Source of the DNA: Lachnospiraceae bacterium
GTDB taxonomy: Bacteria; Bacillota; Clostridia; Lachnospirales; Lachnospiraceae
Length of the DNA stretch: 64,000 bases
NCBI GenBank assembly: GCA_910575555.1
Contig: CAJTFX010000008.1
Coordinates: forward strand, 124,001 to 188,000
Reading direction: 5' to 3'
The notes beneath the pieces were generated by a model. The model saw only the letters and a program-made list of their open reading frames with translations, was not told the origin of the DNA and did no database searches. Below, one piece after another: positions 27,462 to 36,520 of the stretch (position 1 is the stretch's first letter; each line of letters opens with the position of its first letter). A program made the translations under genes and the position numbers.

Positions 27462-28088
27462 ATGAAGATACTGGCGATTGCAGATGAAGAGTCAAAAGGA
27501 TTGTGGGAATATTTTGATAAAAAGAAACTGGAGGGGGTGGATTTAATTATTTCCTGCGGGGATTTGGACCCGGCTTACCTTTCCTTTCTGGTGACCCTTA
27601 CCTCCATTCCCGTATTGTATGTTCATGGAAACCATGACGGGAAATATGAGAAATCCCCGCCGGACGGCTGCATCTGCATTGAAGACCAGATCTATGTCCA
27701 TAAGGGAATACGGATTCTGGGACTGGGCGGTTCGATGCGCTACAGCGCCGGAACCCACCAGTATACGGAGCGGCAGATGAAGCAGCGGGCAGCCAGGCTG
27801 CGGTTTCAGATTTTCAGGCGGCGGGGATTTGATATTCTGGTGACCCATGCGCCTGCATATCAGCTCAATGACGGGCGGGATCTGCCCCATCAGGGCTTTC
27901 AGGTGTTTCGGAGGCTTCTGGAAAAATACAGGCCGAAATTTTTTCTCCATGGGCATGTGCACCTGTCTTACGGAGTGAGCCATAAACGGTACGATAAGTA
28001 TGAGGACACCCATGTGATAAATGCCTATGAAAGATGCGTCTTTGAGTTTGAGGATGAGAATCCGGGGGAATCTCTGTCTGTTATGTAG
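27462..28088 (+). CDS. Metallophosphoesterase
   Basis: The 208-residue protein has the calcineurin-like metal motifs in order: ILAIADE (the first motif has AD-E in place of the usual D-H), DLIISCGDLD, VHGNHD, ILVTHAPAY and FLHGHVHLSYG. It is likely a cytoplasmic phosphodiesterase or phosphatase. The altered first motif may change metal binding. It follows the ParB/BMP-like gene by 8 bp, so the two probably form a functional pair; the substrate is unknown. Confidence 0.85.
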   Translation: MKILAIADEESKGLWEYFDKKKLEGVDLIISCGDLDPAYLSFLVTLTSIPVLYVHGNHDGKYEKSPPDGCICIEDQIYVHKGIRILGLGGSMRYSAGTHQYTERQMKQRAARLRFQIFRRRGFDILVTHAPAYQLNDGRDLPHQGFQVFRRLLEKYRPKFFLHGHVHLSYGVSHKRYDKYEDTHVINAYERCVFEFEDENPGESLSVM

Positions 28089-28161
28089 CGGGAGGCGGTG
28101 AAGCAAAGTGAGGACTGTAAGTATTGGAAACGACGGGTTTGAATCAATTGTTCCGATATTC

Positions 28162-28289
28162 TTACATGTGCTCTTTTTCAGCCAATTGTTTGAGCTGGGT
28201 TTCATCGCTTTCATAGAAAGAGACTTGCTCCGGAAAGGACTGGGCATCAGCAGCCCGATGACAGCCCAGTACAAAAAAAACAGCGCCAT
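28162..28289 (-). pseudogene. Small membrane-peptide gene with apparent frameshift, downstream of lipoprotein
   Basis: An ATG at 28289 (reverse strand) lies 12 bp after the lipoprotein stop with a GGAGAGA ribosome binding site. Its first residues, MALFFLYWAVIGLLMPSPF, form a membrane helix. In that frame no stop occurs until deep in the antisense of the metallophosphoesterase gene, which is implausible. One frame over, the sequence reads PEQVSFYESDETQLKQLAEK..HM and stops at 28162, still within the intergenic space. Adding one base somewhere between the T8 run (28273-28280) and about 28240 would join them into about 42 residues. It may be a sequencing error, a decayed gene or slippage at the homopolymer. 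Confidence 0.4.
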
Positions 28290-28300
28290 AACAATCTCTC

Positions 28301-28894
28301 CTATTCGTTGGAGATATATGAACAATGATTTAAAAAATTCTCAAGTATGGATTCTAAATCATCTTTAAAATCGTTCTGGCAGGTCAGTTCCGCACAGACA
28401 GCGCTGTTTCCAAAAGCTGCAAAAGCAGATATGCCCCGGGCGTAGGGATTATCTTCACTGCGGCACTGGTAAGCAACCACTGTGTAAGCCTGTTTTTGAA
28501 AAGTCATTTCTTTTTCTTCTAAAATGTCATAATTAGTTTTTGCAGCTTCTAGCCAGGTATTCATATAATCTTTGGCGGCTTCATTGGTTTTGGCTTCTCC
28601 CATCAGAAGATAAAGGCTGGCATCGTATAAATCTACAATGTTTCCATCTTTGTTTTTGTAGGGTTGGGCGTTGCCTATCCCCCAGGATGCATAGTACAGG
28701 CCGTCTGCAGCCAAAGCGCTGTTGTCGTCAATGAGAACAAGACGGTTATCAGTATTTTTTACTTCCAGACTGCTGCCCATCGTAAGATGTGTTTTATTTT
28801 CTACAGGTTCTTGTTCCGGCTTCGGGGAGAAGGGAGCGCAGCCTGTCAGCAAACAGATCAGGCAAAACAGCAGAACATAATTTTTTAATTTCAT
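28301..28894 (-). CDS. Lipoprotein of unknown function
   Basis: The start at 28894 follows an AGGAGG and gives a signal peptide ending in a lipobox, LLFCLICLLTGC, so the mature protein is lipid-anchored outside the cell. The remaining 180 residues are acidic and mixed alpha/beta, with a repeated pattern of short strands; they were not matched to a family. It lies 26 bp downstream of the LacI-type regulator gene and directly upstream of the small frame-disrupted gene, on the same strand. Confidence 0.7.
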   Translation of the reverse strand: MKLKNYVLLFCLICLLTGCAPFSPKPEQEPVENKTHLTMGSSLEVKNTDNRLVLIDDNSALAADGLYYASWGIGNAQPYKNKDGNIVDLYDASLYLLMGEAKTNEAAKDYMNTWLEAAKTNYDILEEKEMTFQKQAYTVVAYQCRSEDNPYARGISAFAAFGNSAVCAELTCQNDFKDDLESILENFLNHCSYISNE

Positions 28895-28919
28895 AACGAA
28901 TCCTCCTGTGCGATTTGAT

Positions 28920-29921
28920 TTATTCTTCGAAGTTTTCCCGTGTGGTTCCTCCCCAGGCATAAGTGACGGGCAGGCAGACCAAAGGCGGCTTGGGCATCAT
29001 GTTTTCCTGGAGCAGCAGTTCCACGCACATTTCAGCAATGTCGGGCAGGGGCTGCACAATGGTAGAGCAGATATAATCCTGATCACCGAACATGCGGATG
29101 CCATCGAAGCCGATCACCTGCACGTCTTCAGGGACTTGCTGATGCAGTTTGTCCAATATCTTTAAAACAGACCAGGCAACATTGTCTGTAACGCAGAAGA
29201 TGCCGTCGAAAATCAGTTTTCCGTTTTGGATATGGTCTTTTAAAAATTTCTCGAATTCCTCAAAAGAATCTCCGTCATTTAATATTTTCATTTCATAAGT
29301 AAGGCCTCGGGCCAGGCAGCCGTTTTCAAATCCGGATTTCCGTTTGTTGGGTTCGTTGCTCAAAGAAGAGCCAATTCGCAGAAAAGCCACATGCTTACAG
29401 CCTAAATCAGCCAGTTTTTCAGCGGCAAGCTGTCCTCCGGCAAAATTATCGCTGGCAACACAGGGGATGTTAGGCCCCATAGAACGGTCAATGGAGACAA
29501 ACGGAATGTGTTCATCCACCAAAAGATTCGGATTATAAGTCAGCCCTATGATGCCGTCTACTTTATTCTGCTGCGCCATTGTGACATATTCCTGCTCCTG
29601 GCTTAAATCAAAGTCTGTAGAGCACAGCAGCATGCGGTAATTCCTTTTTAAAAGAGACAGATTAATATAGTAAGCCAGAGACGAAAAAAAGGGGGTTTTG
29701 GTATTGGGAATCAAAAGGGCGGCAGTGTAAGTTCTGCTTGATTTGAGTCCCTGGGCGTAACTGTTCACCTGGTAATTTAATTTTTCAATGGCGGCTTCCA
29801 CCCGGAGGCGGTAAGATTCTCCCACGGGCAGCCCGTTTACTACTTTGGAGACAGTGCCCAGAGCGACGCCGGCTTCTTTTGCCACGTCTTTCATAGTGGG
29901 GACAGTCGTTTCTTTTTTCAT
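28920..29921 (-). CDS. LacI-family transcriptional regulator
   Basis: The N-terminal helix-turn-helix TMKDVAKEAGVALGTVSKVVNGL and hinge are followed by a periplasmic-binding-like effector domain (AALLIPNTKTPFFSSLAYYINLSL, VDGIIGLTYNP, FVSIDRSMG, VIGFDGIRMF). ATG 29921 is chosen because AAAGGAA lies 6 nt upstream; an ATG 18 nt further upstream is possible. Divergent from the fructoside operon, it is the likely repressor of that operon through the AACGTTTCATGAAA-type sites between them. The effector is presumably a sugar or sugar phosphate. Confidence 0.92.
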   Translation of the reverse strand: MKKETTVPTMKDVAKEAGVALGTVSKVVNGLPVGESYRLRVEAAIEKLNYQVNSYAQGLKSSRTYTAALLIPNTKTPFFSSLAYYINLSLLKRNYRMLLCSTDFDLSQEQEYVTMAQQNKVDGIIGLTYNPNLLVDEHIPFVSIDRSMGPNIPCVASDNFAGGQLAAEKLADLGCKHVAFLRIGSSLSNEPNKRKSGFENGCLARGLTYEMKILNDGDSFEEFEKFLKDHIQNGKLIFDGIFCVTDNVAWSVLKILDKLHQQVPEDVQVIGFDGIRMFGDQDYICSTIVQPLPDIAEMCVELLLQENMMPKPPLVCLPVTYAWGGTTRENFEE

Positions 29922-29973
29922 TGTATATTCCTTTCTCATGACAATTATTTCAGATTGTTTTTTCTATGCCGTT

Positions 29974-30002
29974 ATTATAATGGATAAAAATGAAAATGTA
30001 AA
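29974..30002 (-). promoter_or_regulatory. Promoter of the LacI-type regulator gene
   Basis: On the reverse strand TTTACA (30002-29997) and TATAAT (29979-29974) are separated by 17 nt, an excellent sigma-A promoter about 50 bp before the start. Confidence 0.75.
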
Positions 30003-30026
30003 GAGAAAATGTGAAAAATATCGCGA

Positions 30027-30040
30027 AACGTTACATGAAA
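30027..30040. promoter_or_regulatory. Operator-like site 1
   Basis: AACGTTACATGAAA differs by one base from the copy at 30180-30193. It lies 25 bp upstream of the -35 box of the reverse-strand lacI-type promoter. The two sites are 153 bp apart, which would allow looping. Confidence 0.5.
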
Positions 30041-30133
30041 CTTAGAAAATGGAAATATGTACAAAAATAGCAAAATATATTTGGTATAAATAACGAAAAG
30101 TATCAGTATTCACAATAAATAAACAATACATTG

Positions 30134-30162
30134 TTGACTTGGGAAAAAGATAATGATATATT
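30134..30162 (+). promoter_or_regulatory. Promoter of the fructoside operon
   Basis: TTGACT (30134-30139) and TATATT (30157-30162) have a 17-nt spacer. The operator-like copy at 30180 lies immediately downstream of the expected start, where a repressor would block elongation. Confidence 0.8.
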
Positions 30163-30179
30163 TTAGTTACAGATAAAAT

Positions 30180-30193
30180 AACGTTTCATGAAA
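30180..30193. promoter_or_regulatory. Operator-like site 2
   Basis: AACGTTTCATGAAA contains the perfect 10-bp palindrome TTTCATGAAA, which recurs at 30237-30246. Placement just past the start site is typical of LacI-family operators. Confidence 0.6.
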
Positions 30194-30277
30194 AAAGTGC
30201 GCACGATGGAACGAATATCCAGAAAAATAGATTATATTTCATGAAATTCTGGTATCTGAAAGAAAGGAGAGTAAATC

Positions 30278-31222
30278 ATGAAAAAACGAAAAACAGCTGC
30301 TTCCGGCTCGGTCATTGCAATGAGCGGGAAGCCCCTGAAAAAACGTATCATGGACAACTGGCAGTTATATGCAATGCTTTTAATTCCTGTAATATTGACT
30401 ATTATATATAAGTACATACCGATGTATGGAATACAGATTGCTTTTCGGGATTACAAAGCCAGCCAGGGAATGTTCGGGAGTGAATGGGTGGGGTTGAAAT
30501 GGTTTCAGCGTTTTTTTTCAGCGCCCACCTGTGTGAGAATGCTGTCAAATACCCTGTTGCTGAGTCTGTACAGCCTGTTATGGAGCTTTCCGATTCCCAT
30601 TTTTCTGGCATTGATGCTGAATCAGGTAAGGTTTCAAAGGTTTAAGCGGGTTACCCAGACGATACTTTATGCGCCCCATTTTATTTCCACCATGGTAATC
30701 TGCGGTATGATCCGGATTTTTTTAAGTCCCTCCGGAGGGCTTTTAAATCTGATTCTCGGAAGCAGCGTTGACTTTCTGACAGAATCTTCGGCCTTCCGAA
30801 GCATTTATATCGCTTCCGGAATCTGGCAGGATGCAGGATGGGGAATTATCGTTTATATGGCCACCCTTTCCAACGTTGACATGTCCCTGTATGAAGCGGC
30901 GAAAGTGGATGGAGCTTCCCTGTTTCAGCGGATTATCCATATTGACATTCCGGAGCTTAAGTCCATTATGGTGCTGAATCTGATTATGAGCGCGGGAAAT
31001 CTGATGAATGTGGGATTTGAGAAGGTATGGCTGCTGCAGACAGATTTGAACAAAGCCACCAGTGATGTGATTGCAGTGTATGTGTACCAACAGGGTATTG
31101 AAAACGCCAAGTACAGTTATTCCACTGCGGTGGGGCTGTTTAATACGGTGGTTAATATTATTCTGCTGATTGCAGTCAATAAGATTGCAGGCAAACTGTC
31201 CGAAGATACGAGTTTTGTTTAG
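30278..31222 (+). CDS. ABC sugar transporter permease, LplB type
   Basis: The 314-residue protein has six membrane segments and the binding-protein-dependent permease loop SLYEAAKVDGASLFQRIIHIDIPELKSIM that contacts the ATPase. The N-terminal IPVILTIIYKYIPMYGIQIAFRDY segment is typical of LplB-like permeases for oligosaccharides. No ATPase gene is present in the locus, as is usual where a shared MsmX-like ATPase energises several importers. It is the first gene of the operon, with an AAGGAGAG ribosome binding site. Confidence 0.93.
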   Translation: MKKRKTAASGSVIAMSGKPLKKRIMDNWQLYAMLLIPVILTIIYKYIPMYGIQIAFRDYKASQGMFGSEWVGLKWFQRFFSAPTCVRMLSNTLLLSLYSLLWSFPIPIFLALMLNQVRFQRFKRVTQTILYAPHFISTMVICGMIRIFLSPSGGLLNLILGSSVDFLTESSAFRSIYIASGIWQDAGWGIIVYMATLSNVDMSLYEAAKVDGASLFQRIIHIDIPELKSIMVLNLIMSAGNLMNVGFEKVWLLQTDLNKATSDVIAVYVYQQGIENAKYSYSTAVGLFNTVVNIILLIAVNKIAGKLSEDTSFV

Positions 31223-31232
31223 GAGGTGCGGT

Positions 31233-32141
31233 ATGAAAGCGAAAGCAAAAACAGGAAAATTATCAGGTTTTTCAGAACGAACCAGCGATATCATTCTGGT
31301 GGTGATATGTGTCATTATTTTATTGATTGTTGCCTATCCCCTGTATTATGTGCTAGTGGCTTCTGTGTCAGATCCTTATGACGTGTATGCGGGAAAAACA
31401 TTTCTTTTGCCCAGTAAATTTTCATTGGAAGGGTACAAAGCGGTTTTTGCAGATCCCAATATTCTGACAGGGCTGCTGAATAGTTTTAAGTATACTGTTA
31501 TCGGCACAGTTTTTTCTGTGGTGATGCTGTATCTGACAGCATATCCCCTCAGTGTGAAAAATTTGCCAGGCAGAAAGTTTTTCAGTATTTTCTTTATTAT
31601 TACCATGTATTTCGGCGGGGGCCTGGTTCCTACTTATCTGATTGTAAAGGAAACCGGGCTGATTAACAACATGTGGTCGCTGTTTTTGCCGGGAGGCGTT
31701 GCAGTTGGAAATATGATTATCATGCGGAACTTTTTTGAGAACAGCATTCCCAAAGAAATGATCGAGGCCGCAGAGATTGACGGCGCTTCCAAATGGACTA
31801 CCTTTATCCGTATTGTTGTGCCTTTGAGCCGTTCCATTATGGCGGTTATGGTGGTGTTTTCCATGGTTGCTTACTGGAATGACTGGTTTACGTCAATGAT
31901 TTACCTGCCGTCTCCGGAGCAGGCGCCGCTGCCTTTGGTTCTTCGAAATATTCTGATTAAAAGTTCTGCAAGCGCAAGCCAGGCCAGCACCATATCCGGC
32001 GGTTATGCTGAACTGAATAAGATGACGGAAATGATTAAATTTTCATCTATCATAATAGCGGCCGCTCCGATGCTGGTGATTTATCCCTTTGTGCAGAAAT
32101 ATTTTGAAAAAGGCTTTATGGCAGGTGCGGTAAAAGGCTGA
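31233..32141 (+). CDS. ABC sugar transporter permease, YtcP/LplC type
   Basis: The second permease of the pair is a carbohydrate ABC permease with six membrane segments and the loop IPKEMIEAAEIDGASKWTTFIRIVVPLS. The frame is open from 31170 over the end of the previous gene, but ATG 31233 follows TTAGGAGGTG and gives 302 residues. It should form a heterodimer with the upstream LplB-like permease. Confidence 0.93.
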   Translation: MKAKAKTGKLSGFSERTSDIILVVICVIILLIVAYPLYYVLVASVSDPYDVYAGKTFLLPSKFSLEGYKAVFADPNILTGLLNSFKYTVIGTVFSVVMLYLTAYPLSVKNLPGRKFFSIFFIITMYFGGGLVPTYLIVKETGLINNMWSLFLPGGVAVGNMIIMRNFFENSIPKEMIEAAEIDGASKWTTFIRIVVPLSRSIMAVMVVFSMVAYWNDWFTSMIYLPSPEQAPLPLVLRNILIKSSASASQASTISGGYAELNKMTEMIKFSSIIIAAAPMLVIYPFVQKYFEKGFMAGAVKG

Positions 32142-32258
32142 TTGCAGCCTGGAATTTATATGGCGGGTAATTCCGGAGTTTATAGACTGCGCGTAAAATT
32201 AATGCAGTTTAGAGGTTTTAATTGCCCGGAGGGTATCAAGCAGAAAGGAAGTCATGTT

Positions 32259-33932
32259 ATGAGAAAAAGAGGATTGCTGAAAAGGGTTATATCCTGTATG
32301 CTGATGGCGGGAATTGGACTGTCTATGACAGCATGCGGCAATGATTACGGAAACCATGAAAAAGGGGTTGCCAATACAGACACCTCCCAGACTGATTTTT
32401 CAATTATGGGAGGAATGGGAGCCCTGAGCGTCAGTTATGATAAGAAGCCGATATTAAATCAGCTTCAGGAAGAAGCAGGGATTCGCATTGACTGGAATAC
32501 CATGAGTGAATCTCTGGCAGAACAGGTCAATATCCGGATTGCAGGCGGGGATCTGCCGGATGCGTTTATTGCAGTGGGATTTAACAACTATGATATTTCC
32601 CGCTATGGGGATGACGGAACTTTTATCGACCTGTCTCCGTATCTGACCGAGGAATATATGCCGAATTTGTGTAAGATTCTGGAGGAAAATCCTGATATCC
32701 GCCGGGCAATCACCATGGATGACGGATACATTTACGGACTTCCTTCCGGAGAGCGCATGGGAACTGCCGGTATAGGAGCCGAGGAAGATTACAGTATCTA
32801 TACCATTCCCCAGTTTTCCATGATAAATAAAGCGTGGCTGGACGAATTGGGACTTGAAGTGCCGACAACGCTGGACGAGCTTCATACAGCGCTGAAAGCG
32901 TTCAAAGATAATGATATGAGTGCAAAATATTATGGCAACGCTCCGGGAAGCACTATTCCTATGAGTACAGGGTTTGATCAGTGGTGCTGGGGGCAGAATA
33001 TTTTTTATGCAGGCTTTGGGTTTACTAACTGGCCCAACGATGTGTGCAATGATCTTGTACTGAATGAGGATGGGAAAGTGGAATTTGTCTGCACTTCAGA
33101 TGAATATCGGGCTGCGCTGACATATTTTCATGACTGGTATGCGGAGGGGCTGATGGATGTGGAAATGTTCAGTCAGGATGACACCCAGCTGATTTCCAAA
33201 TGTTCTCAGGGGTATGTGGGTGTTTCCACCTGGTGGTATATTGAGGAGTTAATGGGAGATTATGCGAAGGATTATGTGTTTCTTCCGATTTTGGACGGCC
33301 CGGACGGCACGCACAATGTGACAGTGCGTACCGGAGGTCCAATCAGCAGCGGGAACCTGAATATTACCAAAGCCTGCAAGAGTCCGGCAAACCTGCTGAA
33401 ATATTTTGACAAATGGTATGCGCCGGAAAATGTGATGCAGCTTCATTACGGGTCCATCGGCTCATACTTTACAAAACAGGATGAAAATGGCGTATGGCTG
33501 AGCATTACGGATGAAGAATCCCGGGAGAAATTCGGAAAAAGTGCAGGAGAATTGCGGGGAGAACAAGAAGTATACGGGCCTAAACTTATTCTCAGTGATT
33601 ATTATCTTACCACTTTCAAAATGGAAGATCGGGCAATAGAAAGGCTGACAGATTTGAATGAATTCTGGATGCCCTTTGTGGACAGCTCTGTGACTTATCC
33701 GGTGGACTGCGTGTTTACCGGGGAAGAGCTGGATGATATAGACTGGTACAAGGCGGATTTTGAAAGCGCAGTATCCGAACAGGAGGGGCTATGGCTGAAA
33801 AACGGAGGGCCTGACGATGCAGAATGGGAAGCCTATGTGGAAAAATTGAAGAAAAAATGCGGTATGGATAAGCTTTTAAAAGTATATCAGGAGGCATATG
33901 ACCGGTATGCCGGAATAGCAAGTGAAGAATAG
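32259..33932 (+). CDS. Extracellular solute-binding lipoprotein
   Basis: The substrate-binding component begins with a basic signal peptide and a lipobox (GLSMTAC), after which the lipid-anchored Cys starts the mature chain of about 530 residues. The fold pattern (LRIDWNTM-like strand, IRIAGGDLPDAFIAVG, LDELGLEVPTTLDELHTALKAFK) fits the LplA/YtcQ group of large sugar-binding proteins. ATG 32259 is chosen for its AAAGGA and because it begins the signal sequence; the frame is open from 32142. With a GH32 enzyme downstream, fructo-oligosaccharides or sucrose are likely substrates. Confidence 0.92.
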   Translation: MRKRGLLKRVISCMLMAGIGLSMTACGNDYGNHEKGVANTDTSQTDFSIMGGMGALSVSYDKKPILNQLQEEAGIRIDWNTMSESLAEQVNIRIAGGDLPDAFIAVGFNNYDISRYGDDGTFIDLSPYLTEEYMPNLCKILEENPDIRRAITMDDGYIYGLPSGERMGTAGIGAEEDYSIYTIPQFSMINKAWLDELGLEVPTTLDELHTALKAFKDNDMSAKYYGNAPGSTIPMSTGFDQWCWGQNIFYAGFGFTNWPNDVCNDLVLNEDGKVEFVCTSDEYRAALTYFHDWYAEGLMDVEMFSQDDTQLISKCSQGYVGVSTWWYIEELMGDYAKDYVFLPILDGPDGTHNVTVRTGGPISSGNLNITKACKSPANLLKYFDKWYAPENVMQLHYGSIGSYFTKQDENGVWLSITDEESREKFGKSAGELRGEQEVYGPKLILSDYYLTTFKMEDRAIERLTDLNEFWMPFVDSSVTYPVDCVFTGEELDDIDWYKADFESAVSEQEGLWLKNGGPDDAEWEAYVEKLKKKCGMDKLLKVYQEAYDRYAGIASEE

Positions 33933-33955
33933 CAAATAGGGAGGGTTTCGAAGGT

Positions 33956-35452
33956 ATGAGCCAGACTTTACGTGATGCACGGAGATATGAAGAAATAACA
34001 GAAAAAAGGATTGAAGCAGAAGAGAAGCCGGGATTTCATTTGGCTGCGCGGGTGGGATGGATGAACGATCCCAACGGGTTTTCCTTTTATGGGGGTGAAT
34101 ATCATCTGTTTTACCAGTATCACCCCTACAATTCCCATTGGGGCCCCATGCATTGGGGACATGCAGTCAGCGATGACCTGCTGCATTGGACTTATCTTCC
34201 GGCAGCATTGGCGCCGGATACCATATATGACGAAGCGGGGTGTTTTTCTGGAAGTGCGGTGGAGCTTTCGAATGGCAGACAGCTTCTGATGTATACAGGT
34301 GTACATAAGGAGGTTCAGGCGGATGGCGGGCTGCGTGAAGTGCAGACTCAATGCATTGCCATTGGAGACGGAAGGGACTATGAAAAGTATCAGGGAAACC
34401 CGGTGTTGGATGAAAAAGATCTTCCGGATGGCGGCAGCAAATATGATTTCAGAGACCCGAAAATGTGGAAAGCACCGGATGGAACCTTCCGGTGTGTGGT
34501 TGGAAACTGTGCGGCAGAAAGGGATGGGCAGATTCTCCTTTTCAGCAGCAGGGATGGACTGGACTGGAAGTACGAGAAGGTTCTGGCAGTCAATCACGGA
34601 CGTTTTGGAAAAGCCTGGGAGTGTCCCGATTTCTTTGAACTGGACGGGAAGCAGGTGCTTCTGACAAGCCCCATGGATATGCTTCCTAAAGGACTGGAGT
34701 ATCACAATGGCAACGGAACCCTCTGTCTGATTGGAACTTATGATGAAACGAAAGAAGTTTTTACGGAGGAGCAAAATCAGGCGGTAGATTACGGCATTGA
34801 CTTCTATGCGCCTCAGACCCTTCTTGCGCCGGATGGCAGAAGGATTATGGTTGGCTGGATGCAGAACTGGGACACCTGTAATCTGCATTCTCCGGAACAG
34901 CCGTGGTTTGGACAGATGAGCCTGCCCCGGGAGCTTTCGGTGGTAGACGGAAGGCTGCTCCAGAAACCAATCCGGGAACTGGAAAACCTTCGCGGGAAAG
35001 AAGTAAAGCACGAAAATGTTACTTTTTCAGGGCTCACAAAATTAGACGGAATCCAGGGAAGGAAAATTGATATGGAACTGTCTGTCCGTCCCCTGGATGA
35101 AGAGAATATGTATCGGAAATTTGTAGTCCGGTTTGCCCAAAATAATACTTACCACACTGCGGTAAGCTTTCGTCCCCTGGAATCCATTGTAAAAATAGAT
35201 CGGAAGTTTTCAGGGAGCAGAAGGGCAATTATCCATCAGCGACGCAGCCGGGTGAACAGCAGGAACGGAGAAATCAAATTGCGGATTATCCTGGATACGT
35301 TCAGTGCAGAAGTGTTTGTCAATGACGGGGAACATGTATTATCTGCAACTATTTATACTGATAAGGAAGCGGATGGCATTTCTTTTCTTGCGGACGGCAT
35401 AGCCACTATAGATGTGGTGAAGTATGATTTGCTGATGGAGGAACGGAAATGA
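33956..35452 (+). CDS. Glycoside hydrolase family 32 (sucrose/fructan hydrolase)
   Basis: GH32 landmarks are intact: WMNDPNG with the nucleophile D38, the substrate-binding FSGSAV, the RDPKMW transition-state motif and WECPDFFEL with the acid/base Glu. There is no signal peptide, so the 498-residue enzyme acts in the cytoplasm on imported fructosides, releasing fructose. A C-terminal beta-sandwich (about residues 345-495) is present. Whether the substrate is phosphorylated cannot be judged, but ABC import argues for free sugars. It overlaps the fructokinase start by 4 bp (ATGA). Confidence 0.93.
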   Translation: MSQTLRDARRYEEITEKRIEAEEKPGFHLAARVGWMNDPNGFSFYGGEYHLFYQYHPYNSHWGPMHWGHAVSDDLLHWTYLPAALAPDTIYDEAGCFSGSAVELSNGRQLLMYTGVHKEVQADGGLREVQTQCIAIGDGRDYEKYQGNPVLDEKDLPDGGSKYDFRDPKMWKAPDGTFRCVVGNCAAERDGQILLFSSRDGLDWKYEKVLAVNHGRFGKAWECPDFFELDGKQVLLTSPMDMLPKGLEYHNGNGTLCLIGTYDETKEVFTEEQNQAVDYGIDFYAPQTLLAPDGRRIMVGWMQNWDTCNLHSPEQPWFGQMSLPRELSVVDGRLLQKPIRELENLRGKEVKHENVTFSGLTKLDGIQGRKIDMELSVRPLDEENMYRKFVVRFAQNNTYHTAVSFRPLESIVKIDRKFSGSRRAIIHQRRSRVNSRNGEIKLRIILDTFSAEVFVNDGEHVLSATIYTDKEADGISFLADGIATIDVVKYDLLMEERK

Positions 35453-36415
35453 AAGGAACAGATGTAACGGCATTGGGGGAACTGCTGATTGATTTTATTC
35501 AGAATGATGAGAGCAGACAGGGGAATCCTATCTTTGAGGCAAACCCAGGCGGAGCGCCCTGCAATGTGCTGGCGATGCTTGCCGGGCTTGGGCACAGGGT
35601 ATCCTTCGTCGGGAAGGTTGGAAAGGATTCCTTTGGGAGCTGGCTGAAGGATGTTATTGGAGATGTAGGAATTTGCACGGATCATCTGTATATGGATGAT
35701 AAAGTGCACACAACCCTGGCGATGGTACATACCTTTTCCGATGGGGACAGGGATTTTTCCTTCTACCGGAACCCCGGGGCTGACATGATGCTGACGGAGG
35801 AAGAAGTTCCGGAGGAAATCATCCGGGATTCTAAAATATTCCATTTCGGAACTCTGTCCATGACTCATGAAACTGTGCGGAAAGCAACTCAAAAAGCAAT
35901 CCGTATTGCAAAAGAGGCGGGCGCCCTGATTTCCTTTGACCCGAACCTTCGGCCGCCCCTGTGGGAAACATTGGAGGATGCCAGGGCACAAGTGATTTAT
36001 GGCCTTGGGCAATGTGACATCTTAAAGATTTCTGACAATGAAATCCAATGGCTGTCAGGCAAAGAGGATTTTACAAAAAGGAGTGGAGTGGGTGAATGAA
36101 AGTTTTCAGATTCCGTTGATTCTGGTTTCTATGGGCCGGGCAGGGAGCCGGGCATATTACAAGGGGAAAATGGTGGAAGTAGAGCCGTTTTTGCAGGAAA
36201 ATACCATAGAGGCAACAGGTGCTGGGGATACCTTCTGCGGGTGCGTATTGCATTATATTCTGGAACATGGCCTGGAGGAACTGACGAAAGCGGATTTGGT
36301 AGAAATGCTTACCTTTGCCAACAGTGCAGCTTCCCTGATTACTACCAGAAAGGGAGCTTTGCGGGTAATGCCGTCTAAGGAAGAGGTTTTTCGCAATATG
36401 TGTTCACAAAAGTAG
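35449..36415 (+). pseudogene. PfkB-family fructokinase split by a one-base frameshift
   Basis: Two overlapping frames together make one complete PfkB kinase. The first (35449-36099) carries DVTALGELLIDFI, the NPGGAPCNVLAMLAGLG motif and ISFDPNLRP. The second supplies the remainder, including EATGAGDTFCGCVL with the catalytic Asp. The frames join if one A is removed from the A5 run at 36075-36079, restoring about 321 residues with no loss. As given, the protein ends early and lacks the catalytic Asp and anion hole, so it would be inactive. A sequencing error, a recent mutation or a phase-variable tract are all possible. The role would be phosphorylation of fructose released by the GH32 enzyme. 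Confidence 0.85.
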
Positions 36416-36471
36416 ACGGCACTGTTGTGCAAAAACAAAAGGATTCGCAGTGACATAAGCGCCGGAAGAAT

Positions 36472-36520
36472 AAGGGCAGAGCGGTAGATTCGTAAAATGA
36501 TTTGCCGCTTTGCTCTTTTT
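36472..36520 (+). terminator. Terminator of the fructoside operon
   Basis: A stem of about 13 bp (AAGGGCAGAGCGG with CCGCTTTGCTCTT, including two G-U pairs) runs into TTTTT. It lies about 56 bp after the fructokinase stop. Confidence 0.7.

Larger units (their letters stand above)
29922..30277. other. Divergent regulatory region of 356 bp between lacI-type gene and sugar operon
   Basis: The region is AT-rich and has no coding frame. It carries a promoter for each direction, two 14-bp operator-like copies and a further palindrome, listed separately. The long leader of the forward transcript (about 30169-30277) includes the third palindrome just upstream of the first permease. Confidence 0.7.

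Noticed and set aside
27543-28289. A long reverse-strand protein antisense to the metallophosphoesterase gene
   Set aside because: Beyond the first 20 residues it shows no protein-like pattern and lies entirely over a well supported forward gene. Only the start region was kept, as a frame-disrupted small gene.
33968-35011. A 347-codon reverse-strand open frame
   Set aside because: It is antisense to the intact GH32 gene, has no ribosome binding site or recognisable domain, and is Cys/His-rich in the way of shadow frames. The same reasoning removed 54146-55264 (antisense to polC) and 9175-9843 (antisense to pheA).
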